Shown one piece after another: positions 1-9,204 of a stretch of DNA of 64,000 nt. Position 1 is the first letter of the stretch. Each line of letters begins with the position of its first letter. The stretch lies in assembly GCA_021740995.1 (NCBI GenBank), contig JAIOYR010000008.1:1-64000 (forward strand), written 5' to 3'. The translations under genes and the position numbers were made by a program. The notes beneath the pieces were generated by a model. The model saw only the letters and a list, made by a program, of their open reading frames with translations, was not told where the DNA came from and made no database searches. Source of the DNA: Taibaiella sp. Lineage in GTDB: Bacteria; Bacteroidota; Bacteroidia; Chitinophagales; Chitinophagaceae.

Positions 1-24
1 TTTTTTACGGCTGGGGTGGTAAAC
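1..24. repeat. copy 1 of a short dispersed repeat
   Basis: The T-run followed by GCTGGGGTGGTAAAC at 10-24 recurs at 52001-52015, where it also follows a T-run; about 22 of 24 positions match. It lies just downstream of the first transporter gene. A 15-base match alone could arise by chance in 64 kb, but the matching flank makes a small intergenic repeat family more likely. Confidence 0.35.
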
Positions 25-57
25 ACAGCCCACACTACATTTTACGATATACACCTA

Positions 58-1560
58 TCAATGCACATCGTGCATCAACTTACGAATCAGCGGAGAAATA
101 ACAATCAGCGCCACACCTGCTATCAGTGCATAGATAGCCAGGTTTTTATAGCCATCAGTATAAGCCATTAGCTTCTCTGTTTGTGTAGCATTTTCACCTA
201 CCTCCGACATAGCAGCACCCAGTATACCTGCGGCATACTGCCCATAGGCACTCGCCAGAAACCACATACCCATCATCATACCATGCAGGGGCTTGGGTGC
301 AAGCGTGGTCATCAGCGACAGCCCTATGGGCGACAGGCACAGCTCGCCCAGCGTACTCACCAGATAGGCAAATGTAAACAGGTCGAGCGATGTTTTTCCG
401 GAAGCATCGGCAAAGAAGCGGGTGTAGTAATAGAGGTAAAAAGAAACACTGACAAACAAGAATCCAATGCCGAATTTAATAACCGTATTGGGCTCTATCT
501 TTTTCTTGGCAAGCCACAGCCACAGCAGCCCTGCCAGTGGGCTCAGGATAACAACAAACACCGAATTGGACGAATTGTTAACTGCATTTGGGTCAATTTT
601 TATACCTGCTACAGTGTCATGCAGATTATTCAATGCAAACAAACTCAGCGACCCGCCCGCCTGCTCAAAAAATGCCCAGAAGAAAATGCTAAAGATTATA
701 AAAACCATGGCAGCTATCATTTTTTGCCGCGCAGCTTTGTCATTCAGCTTCATGATTTCGTAGAAGATGTAGAGCAGCGCCAGTGGCCCTACGGTGTACA
801 TAAAGTAGTCGGTATACTCACTGTTCTTCACCATCAGGTAGATGAGCGGAATCACCAGCAGGGACCCTGCATAAACCATAATATCGTTACGGCGTATTTT
901 AGCCAGTGATAGTTTACCCAGCATAGGCGGCAGACCTATAGGACCCAGAGATCTTTTGGTGAAGATGAAAATAGACAACCCTATTATCATGCCTATTCCG
1001 GCAAGGGCAAAGGCAGCATTCCACGAATAGTTTTTGGCAACAACTATACAAAAATAGCCGCCTAGCAGTGCGCCTACATTGATGCCGGAATAAAACAGTC
1101 CGAAGCCAGCATCACGCCGGGCATCACCATCCCTGTAGAGGTTGCCCACCATAGTAGATATATTGGGCTTGAAAAAACCGGTACCTATAATGGTAAAGCT
1201 GATGCCTATGTAATATAGTTCTTTGGGAGAGAAAGCCAGGGTGAAGCTGCCCACTATCATCAGCAAACCACCCCAGAAGATAGACTTGCGGAAGCCAAGT
1301 ATTTTATCGGCAAAAAGACCACCTACAAATGTCATAGCATATATGAAAGCCTGTATGCCCCCATACTTTAGCTGTGCATCGCTCTCAGGCAGCAGCAACT
1401 CCTTCACCATAAACACGGTAAGCATTCCCCGCATTCCATAAAATGCAAATCGTTCCCACATTTCTGAGAAGAACAGATACCATAGTTGTTTGGGGTACTT
1501 GCCTTTGAAATCCTGTATCTGCTCCAGCGTCTGCACGCCCGATTCCTGTGTGGTTTCCAT
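58..1560 (-). CDS. POT-family peptide:proton symporter
   Basis: A 500-residue polytopic membrane protein of the proton-dependent oligopeptide transporter (POT/PTR2) branch of the major facilitator superfamily. Such proteins import di- and tripeptides across the inner membrane using the proton gradient. The family proton-coupling motif is visible near the N-terminus as EMWERFAFYGMR, and the second signature as GTGFFKPNIST followed by DAGFGLFYSGINVGA. About twelve to fourteen hydrophobic segments span the length. The next gene upstream on the same strand is a paralogue, so the two form a tandem pair. The start METTQES precedes the conserved core by about thirty residues and fits family length. 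Substrate range cannot be read from the sequence. Confidence 0.9.
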   Translation of the reverse strand: METTQESGVQTLEQIQDFKGKYPKQLWYLFFSEMWERFAFYGMRGMLTVFMVKELLLPESDAQLKYGGIQAFIYAMTFVGGLFADKILGFRKSIFWGGLLMIVGSFTLAFSPKELYYIGISFTIIGTGFFKPNISTMVGNLYRDGDARRDAGFGLFYSGINVGALLGGYFCIVVAKNYSWNAAFALAGIGMIIGLSIFIFTKRSLGPIGLPPMLGKLSLAKIRRNDIMVYAGSLLVIPLIYLMVKNSEYTDYFMYTVGPLALLYIFYEIMKLNDKAARQKMIAAMVFIIFSIFFWAFFEQAGGSLSLFALNNLHDTVAGIKIDPNAVNNSSNSVFVVILSPLAGLLWLWLAKKKIEPNTVIKFGIGFLFVSVSFYLYYYTRFFADASGKTSLDLFTFAYLVSTLGELCLSPIGLSLMTTLAPKPLHGMMMGMWFLASAYGQYAAGILGAAMSEVGENATQTEKLMAYTDGYKNLAIYALIAGVALIVISPLIRKLMHDVH

Positions 1561-1699
1561 TAGTTTTTAGTTTCTGTTTATTGCCAACAATTCCTGCAAC
1601 ACCAAAGTAATGCATATTTTTTATTTTCCTCAGGCAAGGCCGCAGATATGTATTAGATTCACCTTTTTTATACCCCCGGTTTCGGAGCATTTACATTCA

Positions 1700-1730
1700 C
1701 AAAAAAAGAGCAGGACCTAAGCCCTGCTCT
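1700..1730 (-). terminator. Rho-independent terminator of the second POT gene
   Basis: The arms AGAGCAGG (1707-1714) and CCTGCTCT (1723-1730) pair, and on the minus strand the hairpin is followed by a run of seven T. It lies about 25 bases beyond the stop codon of the 1754-3490 gene. Confidence 0.8.
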
Positions 1731-1753
1731 GAATATATTACGTTGATGAAGTG

Positions 1754-3490
1754 TTACTTGATACCATGCATCATCTTCAGCAGCATACGCGACAGGAAGA
1801 ACAGTATCACGGATGCTACGCCCGACATTACAATGAACAACACAAAGAAGTCAAAAATGTTGGTCATCTGGTAGCCTGCAAAGCTGGTTACTTTGCCTGC
1901 CTCGGGATAGTAAGAGCTCAGTGTACCTGCAAATTTATTGGCGGTTGCGTTGGCAAGAAACCACGTACCCATCAGCAGCGATGCAAAGCGTGCCGGAGCA
2001 AGCTTATTCACCAGCGACAGACCTATAGGCGACAGGCACAACTCACCTACGGTATGCAGGAAGTACAGTGCTATCAGCCACATCATGCTCACTTTCACCG
2101 TACCCACATCCATTACACCCACTGCTATCACCACATAGCCCAGTGACAGAAACATAAGACCCATAGCCTGCTTGTAAGGCGATGCCGGCTCAAGACCTTT
2201 CTTGCCCAGTGCGCCCCATAGTTCTGCAAACAATGGTGCCAGCAGCACTATGAAAATCGCATTTACACTATTAAAGGCACCTGCAGATATTTCTTTAAGG
2301 TCAAACATCTCGCCGGAGATATAGGTGCTGATAATCTTGAATGCCAGGTAGGCACCAATAGCACCAAAAAGCACTTTAAGCTCTTTGGGGATGTTCATAA
2401 TCCTGTATAGCATATAGTATATACCTCCACCTATTGCTGATACAAACAGGAACAAATTGCCCATGCTCATGTGAATGTTCACTACTCTGTTCATCTGTTC
2501 ATCGGCAAAGAAGGTAAGCGATGCGCCTGCCTGCTCAAAACAGGCCCAGAAGAAGATTACAAAGAACGCCGCTATAAATACAACAATGATACGCTGCCGC
2601 TCTACAGTAGATAGCGAAGTATCTGTAAGTATAAGCCCCGGTGCACCTATGGATATACTGAATATACAACTGCCTATCCAGTCCAGCTCCATTACAAAGT
2701 GAAATACAGCAATAAGCGCGAGAATGATAACTGCCCATATCATCATGCTGGTCTGCGATATTTTTCCACCCGGTGCTTTTGCTTCGCCACCTGCTGCTAC
2801 ACGGTCAGTTTCTTCCTGAGCATCCCGCTTTTTATTGGCTATGGCACCTACTTTTTCGCCGGTAGGGCTTACCAGATATTTTTTCATCAGCTCAAACGAT
2901 ACTATGCCTATCAGCATACCTATGCAAGCTGCCATAAAACCCCATTTGAAGTCTGCCGGGTTGCCGGTATCGCCAAGTACACTGCATACTATAGGCGAGA
3001 AGAACGCACCAAGGTTGATACCCATGTAAAACAGCGTAAATGCCGCATCAAGGCGAGTATCGCCCTTGGGGTATAGTTGTCCTACAAGTGTGGATATATT
3101 CGGTTTGAAAAATCCGTTTCCTATAATCAGTGCCGACAAGCCACCCAGCATCAGCAATTTGGCAAGGTCAGCGTTTTGATAATTCGATGCGCTGAAGAAC
3201 ATAAGCAACTGCCCTATGGCCATCAGCAATCCGCCAAAGAAGATGGATTTGCGGTTGCCCCAGTATCTGTCGGCTACATAGCCGCCTATCAGTGGGGTTA
3301 GGTATACCAGTCCGGTATAGCTGCCATAAATATTAGAGGCGTCTGCTTTTTCCGTCATCAGAGCCTTGGTAAGGTATAGCACCAGAATGGCGCGCATACC
3401 ATAATAACTGAACCTTTCCCACATCTCGGTGAAGAAAAGTACAAAGAGGCCTAAGGGATGTTTGGAATTGGTTTTTACTTGGTCGCTCAT
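1754..3490 (-). CDS. POT-family peptide:proton symporter (paralogue)
   Basis: A second POT/PTR2 transporter, 578 residues when started at the ATG at 3490 (MSDQVKTNSKHPLG). The open frame extends further upstream to 3694, but that part overlaps purD on the other strand and lacks transporter character, so the internal start is preferred. The core carries EMWERFSYYGMRA and GNGFFKPNISTLVGQ. It is longer than its neighbour because of a hydrophilic insert around residues 200-240 (rich in Lys/Glu/Ala) and an extended central region. It belongs to the same subfamily as 58-1560 and probably imports di/tripeptides. A hairpin with a T-run follows the gene, so it is probably transcribed separately from the downstream paralogue. 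Confidence 0.9.
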   Translation of the reverse strand: MSDQVKTNSKHPLGLFVLFFTEMWERFSYYGMRAILVLYLTKALMTEKADASNIYGSYTGLVYLTPLIGGYVADRYWGNRKSIFFGGLLMAIGQLLMFFSASNYQNADLAKLLMLGGLSALIIGNGFFKPNISTLVGQLYPKGDTRLDAAFTLFYMGINLGAFFSPIVCSVLGDTGNPADFKWGFMAACIGMLIGIVSFELMKKYLVSPTGEKVGAIANKKRDAQEETDRVAAGGEAKAPGGKISQTSMMIWAVIILALIAVFHFVMELDWIGSCIFSISIGAPGLILTDTSLSTVERQRIIVVFIAAFFVIFFWACFEQAGASLTFFADEQMNRVVNIHMSMGNLFLFVSAIGGGIYYMLYRIMNIPKELKVLFGAIGAYLAFKIISTYISGEMFDLKEISAGAFNSVNAIFIVLLAPLFAELWGALGKKGLEPASPYKQAMGLMFLSLGYVVIAVGVMDVGTVKVSMMWLIALYFLHTVGELCLSPIGLSLVNKLAPARFASLLMGTWFLANATANKFAGTLSSYYPEAGKVTSFAGYQMTNIFDFFVLFIVMSGVASVILFFLSRMLLKMMHGIK

Positions 3491-3566
3491 ACAATTGATA
3501 GATTGAACTGCCAATTTAATAAAATAATTAGCGGTAAGCCTGCATTTTTTTAGTTTTTTTGCAATC

Positions 3567-4871
3567 ATGTCGGTAAAAAAGCAAAATATCCTCCTTTTGG
3601 GGGCAGGCGGCAGGGAGTGTACACTCGCCTGGAAATTAAGCAACAGTCCCCTTTGTGGTAATTTATTCATAGCGCCGGGCAATGCAGGTACCAATAGTTA
3701 TGGTACCAATCTGCCTATTGCTGTCAGCGATTTCGAAGGAATGAAGCGCGCATGTATAGAACATAATATAGATATATTGCTTCCCGGACCGGAAGACCCC
3801 CTGGTAGCCGGCGTTTACGATTACTTCAAAGCAGACCAAACGCTGAAACATATAATAGTGGCAGGCCCATCTAAAGAAGGGGCACAACTGGAAGGCAGCA
3901 AAGCATTCTCCAAGAAATTCATGCAGCGGCACAATATACCCACTGCTGCATACCGTGAGTTTACCGCTGATAGCTTTGACGAAGGCGTAGCATATATAGA
4001 TACCTGCCCGCCACCCATAGTGCTGAAAGCAGACGGACTGGCAGCAGGCAAAGGAGTAGTGATAGCTCAAAGCATCGCTGAAGCGCAGGAGGCATTTCAT
4101 GCTATGCTCAGAGACCGCCAGTTTGGGGAGGCAGGCAGCAAGGTAGTTATAGAGCAGTTTCTTGATGGTATAGAGTTGTCGGTGTTTGTGCTTACAGATG
4201 GCAGCAACTATGTATTACTACCAGAGGCTAAGGATTATAAACGCATAGGTGAAGGGGATACAGGGCTCAACACAGGCGGCATGGGAGCCATCTCTCCGGT
4301 GCCGTTTGCCGATGCCACATTCATGCAGCAGGTCATAGATCGTATCATAGACCCTACCGTGAATGGACTGAAAGCAGAAAACATCACCTATCATGGTTTC
4401 ATATTTTTCGGGCTTATAAAGGTGAATGGTGAGGCTTATGTAATAGAGTATAACTGCCGCATGGGCGACCCCGAAACCGAAGTAGTAATACCTCGCTTGG
4501 AAAACGATCTGATAGAGTTGCTGCTGAAAATGCAGGAGGGGAGACTCAATGAGGTTACGGTAGCACATAGCACACAGGCAGCAGGAGCGGTGATGCTGGT
4601 ATCCGGCGGGTATCCCGGCGACTATGCCAAGGGAAAGGTTATGACCGGTTTTGAGAAAGTGCAGGGCAGCTTGCTCTTCCATGCCGGCACTGCCAATTCC
4701 CAATTCCCAAATCCCAATTCCAAGGAGGTGGTAACCAATGGAGGCAGGGTGATAGCCATTACCTCTTATGGCAAAGACATAAAAGCGGCACTTGCCAAAA
4801 GTTATGAGAACGCCGCCCATATAGAATATGAAGGCAGGTATTACCGCACAGATATTGGCTGGGAGTTTTAA
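3567..4871 (+). CDS. purD: phosphoribosylamine--glycine ligase
   Basis: Purine biosynthesis enzyme (GARS) that joins glycine to 5-phosphoribosylamine with ATP, giving glycinamide ribonucleotide. The 434-residue product has the N-terminal Rossmann-like domain (NILLLGAGGREC), an ATP-grasp domain with KADGLAAGKGVV, GDTGLNTGGMGAISP and the metal-binding YNCRMGDPETE, and the usual C-terminal domain. Length matches the family. It is a single gene, divergent from the POT transporter, with no other pur genes nearby. The start ATG at 3567 has no Shine-Dalgarno sequence, in keeping with the rest of the window. Confidence 0.96.
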   Translation: MSVKKQNILLLGAGGRECTLAWKLSNSPLCGNLFIAPGNAGTNSYGTNLPIAVSDFEGMKRACIEHNIDILLPGPEDPLVAGVYDYFKADQTLKHIIVAGPSKEGAQLEGSKAFSKKFMQRHNIPTAAYREFTADSFDEGVAYIDTCPPPIVLKADGLAAGKGVVIAQSIAEAQEAFHAMLRDRQFGEAGSKVVIEQFLDGIELSVFVLTDGSNYVLLPEAKDYKRIGEGDTGLNTGGMGAISPVPFADATFMQQVIDRIIDPTVNGLKAENITYHGFIFFGLIKVNGEAYVIEYNCRMGDPETEVVIPRLENDLIELLLKMQEGRLNEVTVAHSTQAAGAVMLVSGGYPGDYAKGKVMTGFEKVQGSLLFHAGTANSQFPNPNSKEVVTNGGRVIAITSYGKDIKAALAKSYENAAHIEYEGRYYRTDIGWEF

Positions 4872-4878
4872 GTATTTC

Positions 4879-4911
4879 AGGTGTGGCACACTTCCAAAGC
4901 GTGCCGCACCT
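4879..4911. terminator. hairpin between convergent purD and the SpmAB-like gene
   Basis: AGGTGTGGCAC (4879-4889) pairs with GTGCCGCACCT (4901-4911) through 11 base pairs including one G-U. It sits in the 42-base gap between two convergent stop codons, where a shared terminator is expected. The flanking T-runs are weak. Confidence 0.6.
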
Positions 4912-4913
4912 CA

Positions 4914-6353
4914 CTAAAAGAACATGGAACAAACCACTATTGCGGCTATCACACATATCAGGTCTACCAGCAGCATAGTAGACAGCGTATAGCGGGTGTT
5001 CTTTACCTTCACACTACCAAAGTAGACTGCTATTACATAGAAGGTAGTCTCGGCAGAGCACTGGAATACACTGGAGAGCCTGCCGGCCATAGAGTCTACC
5101 CCATAGGTTTGCATAGCATCTATCATAAACCCGCGGGATCCGCTGCTGCTGAATGGTCGTAGAATAGCCACCGGTAGCGCATCTACCACGCCCCTGTCTA
5201 CCCCCATCAGCAGAAAAACCTTTGCTATGCCGCCCGATATGATTTCAAAAACACCGCTATTCCTGAACAGAGATATAGCCACCAGCATACCCAGTATGTA
5301 GGGGAAAATAGTAATGCCGGTCTTGAGCCCTGACGAAACACCATCGACAAAGGAGGAGAATACATTCTTGCCCTCTGCAGCAAACACTTTCTCTTTCAGG
5401 AAGGCATATACCAGAATTGCCAGTATAATAACCAGCAAAATCACATTGGAGATATTGTTGGTGAAGTGGTTTTTCTCTGCTATGCCCAGCCGGGTGATGT
5501 AGAACATAAGCCCGGTGAGCACACCACCTATAGCCCCAAGCGACAGCAATAACACGCCGCTTTTGAAGTTGATACGTTGCCGTATGCCTACTATAATCAG
5601 TGCTGCCAGCGTGCCTATAAACGATGTGATGATACATGGCAGCATCACATCGGCCGGGTTTTGGGCGTTTTGGGCGGCACGGTAGCCTATGATAGAGGTA
5701 GGTATGAGCGTAAGCCCGGCAGCATGCAGGCACAGAAACATTATTTGTGCGTTACTGGCGCGCTCCTTATCCGGGTTTATCTCCTGCAGGCTCTCCATCG
5801 CCTTTAGTCCGAAGGGGGTAGCCGCCGAATCGAGCCCAAGGAAGTTGGCAGCGAAATTGAGCGTCATATACGAGATAGCCGGATGCCTTGCCGGCACCTC
5901 AGGGAACACCTTTACAAATACAGGGCTTAGCAGCTTGGCCAGCTTCTCTGATGCGCCGGAATCTATAAGCAACTGCAGAATACCGCAGAAGAACGACAGA
6001 TAGGCTATCAGCGGCAGCAGCAGGTCGAATATGGCACTCTTGCAGGTAGGCAATATGCCATCAGTAGCCTGCTTGCCGTTAGTTATTTTCACTACACCTT
6101 TTTCCAGTAGGTAGGTCGTATCCTCCTTGGCAGTGCGCCCCCGGGCTATGTATCGTTTGTCGGCGGCCAGTGTCAGGCTGTCTCGTATAGCACCTGTCAG
6201 TTGTGCCGGGTATACTTCATTTATCACCCTTGCATCATCCTTCTTACCATTTACCACATAGTCTATAGAGTAGGTATTGCCCGTAGCCAGCAGTCCCAGT
6301 ATATATACTACCGACACTATTATTATCGTCAACCAGAATCTGCTAAGCACCAT
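4914..6353 (-). CDS. nucleoside-recognition (Gate) membrane protein, SpmA-SpmB fusion type
   Basis: A 479-residue membrane protein made of two Gate/nucleoside-recognition halves corresponding to SpmA and SpmB, which are separate proteins in spore formers. The first half holds the AISYMTLNFAANFLGLDSAATPFG motif region (about residues 158-182), the second half GVSSGLKTGITIFPYILGML and the RPFSSSGSRGFMID segment, both typical of this family. An extra periplasmic-looking segment (about residues 25-100) separates the first membrane span from the first Gate domain. The organism shows no sporulation genes here, and the biochemical role of this fusion in Bacteroidota is not established. It could transport a small solute. 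Confidence 0.8.
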   Translation of the reverse strand: MVLSRFWLTIIIVSVVYILGLLATGNTYSIDYVVNGKKDDARVINEVYPAQLTGAIRDSLTLAADKRYIARGRTAKEDTTYLLEKGVVKITNGKQATDGILPTCKSAIFDLLLPLIAYLSFFCGILQLLIDSGASEKLAKLLSPVFVKVFPEVPARHPAISYMTLNFAANFLGLDSAATPFGLKAMESLQEINPDKERASNAQIMFLCLHAAGLTLIPTSIIGYRAAQNAQNPADVMLPCIITSFIGTLAALIIVGIRQRINFKSGVLLLSLGAIGGVLTGLMFYITRLGIAEKNHFTNNISNVILLVIILAILVYAFLKEKVFAAEGKNVFSSFVDGVSSGLKTGITIFPYILGMLVAISLFRNSGVFEIISGGIAKVFLLMGVDRGVVDALPVAILRPFSSSGSRGFMIDAMQTYGVDSMAGRLSSVFQCSAETTFYVIAVYFGSVKVKNTRYTLSTMLLVDLICVIAAIVVCSMFF

Positions 6354-6465
6354 CTTGTCTCAAATGTAAAAAGTAATTGGTAGAAAGTGTAGAGGGGATT
6401 TGCAACAAATTGTTTTCACATCCGGCGTTCATGGAATCTGATTATACTTCTTTCAGAAATAATCC

Positions 6466-7878
6466 TCACCCCTCCTGCCCGCTATCTTCTGCCGCTTCTT
6501 CGTTCTTAGAAAACTGTACCCGCCATTTATTGTTTGTACGAATGAGGAATAGCAGTTGCTCTTTGTTGCGGTTGTCTGATAGGGTGTAGGTGACTATTGC
6601 GCGGTTGCCGCTTTCTTTGAGCCCCTTGATGCCTATTATAAGCCCGCTCATGCGCTGTCGCGATGAGTCTGATATCATGTCGCTGATGCTGGCAAACTGG
6701 TCGAGCAAGGCACGGGTGTCTTCTGTGGCATACTTGCTAGCTTCCTCGTAGCTCATGTGGTAAAAACCGGTAAGCCATTTGTAGGCAATGCTTCTGGGCT
6801 CATTTACATCTGTCTTTACATTGTAGAATGCCGATGTGCGGGCAAAGTAGCGGATGTAATAATCGACAGGTACATGATCGAAATCGGGATTGATGGCATA
6901 CTGCCCCTGATTGTCTATGAATCCATACTTGCCGTTCACCTCTACCAGCGCCAGATCGTTATCAAACCCGAATGCAAAATCGAATTGCGGGGCTATCGCA
7001 AATTTGCCGGCTTCATTGATATAACCCCATTTGTTGCCCGATTTTACCGCAGCAAATTTGTTGCCGTTGAACGGATAGGCATCGGCAAACTGCATGGGTA
7101 TTATTTCTTTGCCGTTATTGTCCAGCCAGCCCCATTTGCCGCCCTGCTTCACCAGAAATTTTTCGCCATCTATATCCAGGTCGGCATAGCCGGGGGGTAA
7201 TACATAATTGCCATGCTCATTGATAACGCCCCACTTGCCATAGGCAGCTACCTTACCCTTGCCGCCATCAAACGGCTGAACGTTGTCGTACTGAAAGTCG
7301 ATAACTATTTCTGCTTTCTTGTTGATATAGCCCCACCTGCCGTTTTTATTCATCACCCCACAGAGGCCATTAGAGAAGTAACCTACGGCGCTAAACTGCG
7401 GTTTGATTTTCACTTTACCGTCTTTGTTTACAAACCCCCAGGTTTCACCCTCCGGCCCCAGTATACTATATGCTGCCAGTCCTTCGCTGAAATTCTCGGC
7501 ACTCTGTGCCTCGGGCAGGCTAAACTGCTCTATGCCGTTTTTGTCGATAGCCCTAGGTGCATCGCCCTCCGGTACCACAAACGCCAACCCCTCGCTGAAA
7601 GAAGTAGCGTAACTGTATAACGGCTCAATAATATACTTACCTGATTCGTCTATGTAGCCCCACATGGGCTGTTTGCTGTAGGTGGCAACTACCGCCATCC
7701 CCCCTTCAAAACAACCGGCTCTTGAATACTTAAATGGTATAGTTGCTTTGCCGGTACGGTCTACATATCCGTATTGTGCACCCGACTTGACCGGAAACAG
7801 ACTATTGCTGCCTGTATGCCCGCTTTGGCAAGAGGATAACAGGATGGCAAACAATACAAATAAGCAACTTCTATTCAT
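6466..7878 (-). CDS. WG-repeat lipoprotein with a C-terminal domain shared with its neighbour
   Basis: A 470-residue lipoprotein precursor: the signal peptide ends in LLSSCQSG, a lipobox. From about residue 30 to 335 it is built of WG repeats, each with a core like WGYIN or YGFID followed by GKxxI and P.F/Y (for example WGYIDESGKYIIEPLY, WGFVNKDGKVKIKPQF, WGYINEAGKFAIAPQF). WG repeats form beta-rich scaffolds of unknown ligand. Residues from about 360 on form a separate DUF4878-like domain (YKWLTGFYHMSYEEASKYAT) that closely matches the whole mature part of the next lipoprotein on the same strand (7974-8444). Function unknown; probably anchored in an outer or inner membrane leaflet. Confidence 0.85.
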   Translation of the reverse strand: MNRSCLFVLFAILLSSCQSGHTGSNSLFPVKSGAQYGYVDRTGKATIPFKYSRAGCFEGGMAVVATYSKQPMWGYIDESGKYIIEPLYSYATSFSEGLAFVVPEGDAPRAIDKNGIEQFSLPEAQSAENFSEGLAAYSILGPEGETWGFVNKDGKVKIKPQFSAVGYFSNGLCGVMNKNGRWGYINKKAEIVIDFQYDNVQPFDGGKGKVAAYGKWGVINEHGNYVLPPGYADLDIDGEKFLVKQGGKWGWLDNNGKEIIPMQFADAYPFNGNKFAAVKSGNKWGYINEAGKFAIAPQFDFAFGFDNDLALVEVNGKYGFIDNQGQYAINPDFDHVPVDYYIRYFARTSAFYNVKTDVNEPRSIAYKWLTGFYHMSYEEASKYATEDTRALLDQFASISDMISDSSRQRMSGLIIGIKGLKESGNRAIVTYTLSDNRNKEQLLFLIRTNNKWRVQFSKNEEAAEDSGQEG

Positions 7879-7973
7879 TCCGGGGTAATTGTGAACGGGC
7901 AGATACTATGTCCTTAAAATTACTAAACAAGGGTAAAAAAGTGAATGAGTTAGTTGTAGTGCAGCGTTATATT

Positions 7974-8444
7974 TTATTCTTGTTTTAGTGTGTCCGTTGA
8001 TGTGCTGGTGCTATCTGTAGGTGTTGGTTCTTCCTCGTATGTTTCATTACCTTCTGGTGTTACGCCTACAAGGTCTGTTTTGGTAAACAGTACCAGCCAC
8101 TTATCATTTTTCTTTACCAGATTAAGCGTTTGCTCGGTGGGGTTGTCTGAAGATATGTAGGTAACTACCGCCTTATCTCCGTCTTCCTTTACATCCTTTA
8201 TGGTTACTGTTATCTTTTTCAGCTCAGCTTTGCCGGAGTCGGAAACGCCCTCGGTCAGCTCCTGCAGAGACGCCAGGAGGTTCTTAGTGTCGGGTGTGGA
8301 TAGCTTCATTGACTGCTCAAAATCCATATGGTTAAACCCGGTCAGCCAGGTTTGTGCAACTTCCTTTGGCGTGTTTTTACTACAGCTTGCAAACAACACC
8401 GATGCGGCAACCAACAATAATAAAAGGCGCAGATTAGTTTTCAT
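7974..8444 (-). CDS. small DUF4878-like lipoprotein
   Basis: A 156-residue lipoprotein precursor with signal sequence and lipobox LFASCSKN. The mature part begins with EVAQTWLTGFNHMDFEQSM, followed by a beta-rich part ending in WLVLFTKTD, then an acidic, Thr/Ser-rich tail. The layout resembles DUF4878 / NTF2-like lipoproteins common in Bacteroidota. The first 110 mature residues are clearly homologous to the C-terminal domain of the WG-repeat protein encoded immediately downstream, so one probably arose from the other by duplication. The two genes are 95 bases apart on the same strand. Function unknown. Confidence 0.8.
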   Translation of the reverse strand: MKTNLRLLLLLVAASVLFASCSKNTPKEVAQTWLTGFNHMDFEQSMKLSTPDTKNLLASLQELTEGVSDSGKAELKKITVTIKDVKEDGDKAVVTYISSDNPTEQTLNLVKKNDKWLVLFTKTDLVGVTPEGNETYEEEPTPTDSTSTSTDTLKQE

Positions 8445-8472
8445 GTATATACTTCTTTATTAAACAAAGGTA

Positions 8473-9150
8473 TCACTTAAATTTCACCTGCCAAACGAGG
8501 TTTGCATGGTCATTAACATAGAGATTATCAGTGCCGATATACCTGTGCCTGATAGCCGATGTGGTGGGTATAAAGCCAGTATCGGCAGTGGCGGCAGTAA
8601 TGGCTTTGTAAACAAACTCTGTGCAGTACAAATCATCATCAGTACTGAGGTCGAAGCGGGTATCGAAGCGGGGCCTTTTGCGGTAATAGCCTTTTACAAC
8701 CTCTATTAATGTCTCCTGCTCTTTGGGTGTGAAGCTATATTGTACAATAGCTATTGCCGTATTGTGCAGGGCAGAAAAGAAGCGGGAGGCTGAGTCTCTC
8801 CGCAGCCGTGCATCGGGATTGTCTTCGCCGCCTATGCTGTGATAGACGAAAGGGTACCCATGTTCTACCATCACTATACCACAATGCGAGTAGCTTTTGT
8901 TGCTTCGGTTCATCTGCGCCAGCAGATGGCTGTAAGCACCTGTGCCCATACGCAGCACTACATTGCCCGTGCTCAATTGTCTTACGCCACTATCTATGGC
9001 TTGCTGATTCCAAGCCATAGCACTGTGGGGTGCAATGGTGGTTGTGGCTGCAAGCTGCACATTATTGTTATTAGCTACTCCCATAGACACCAGCATCAAC
9101 AATACCGATACGACTGCAAGTAACAATATGGTCTTTACAATTGCTTTCAC
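8473..9150 (-). CDS. YiiX/YebB-like permuted NlpC/P60 cysteine hydrolase
   Basis: A 225-residue protein with an N-terminal hydrophobic segment (about residues 5-25), so exported or membrane-anchored. Two motifs fit the circularly permuted papain-like fold of the YiiX group: SYSHCGIV with candidate catalytic His89, and DLYCTEFVYKA with candidate nucleophile Cys176. In permuted NlpC/P60 enzymes the His precedes the Cys, as here. Members are amidases, peptidases or lipid hydrolases of the envelope; the substrate cannot be inferred. It is 28 bases upstream of the small lipoprotein gene on the same strand and may be co-transcribed with the two lipoproteins. Confidence 0.75.
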   Translation of the reverse strand: MKAIVKTILLLAVVSVLLMLVSMGVANNNNVQLAATTTIAPHSAMAWNQQAIDSGVRQLSTGNVVLRMGTGAYSHLLAQMNRSNKSYSHCGIVMVEHGYPFVYHSIGGEDNPDARLRRDSASRFFSALHNTAIAIVQYSFTPKEQETLIEVVKGYYRKRPRFDTRFDLSTDDDLYCTEFVYKAITAATADTGFIPTTSAIRHRYIGTDNLYVNDHANLVWQVKFK

Positions 9151-9204
9151 CGTAAGACAGTTAACTCTTCTACTAGCAACACAAGTTGTGCCGGATGGTA
9201 GCGT

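Noticed and set aside
3491-3694. 68-codon N-terminal extension of the second POT transporter
   Set aside because: It overlaps purD, has no transporter character, and the internal ATG at 3490 gives the standard N-terminus.
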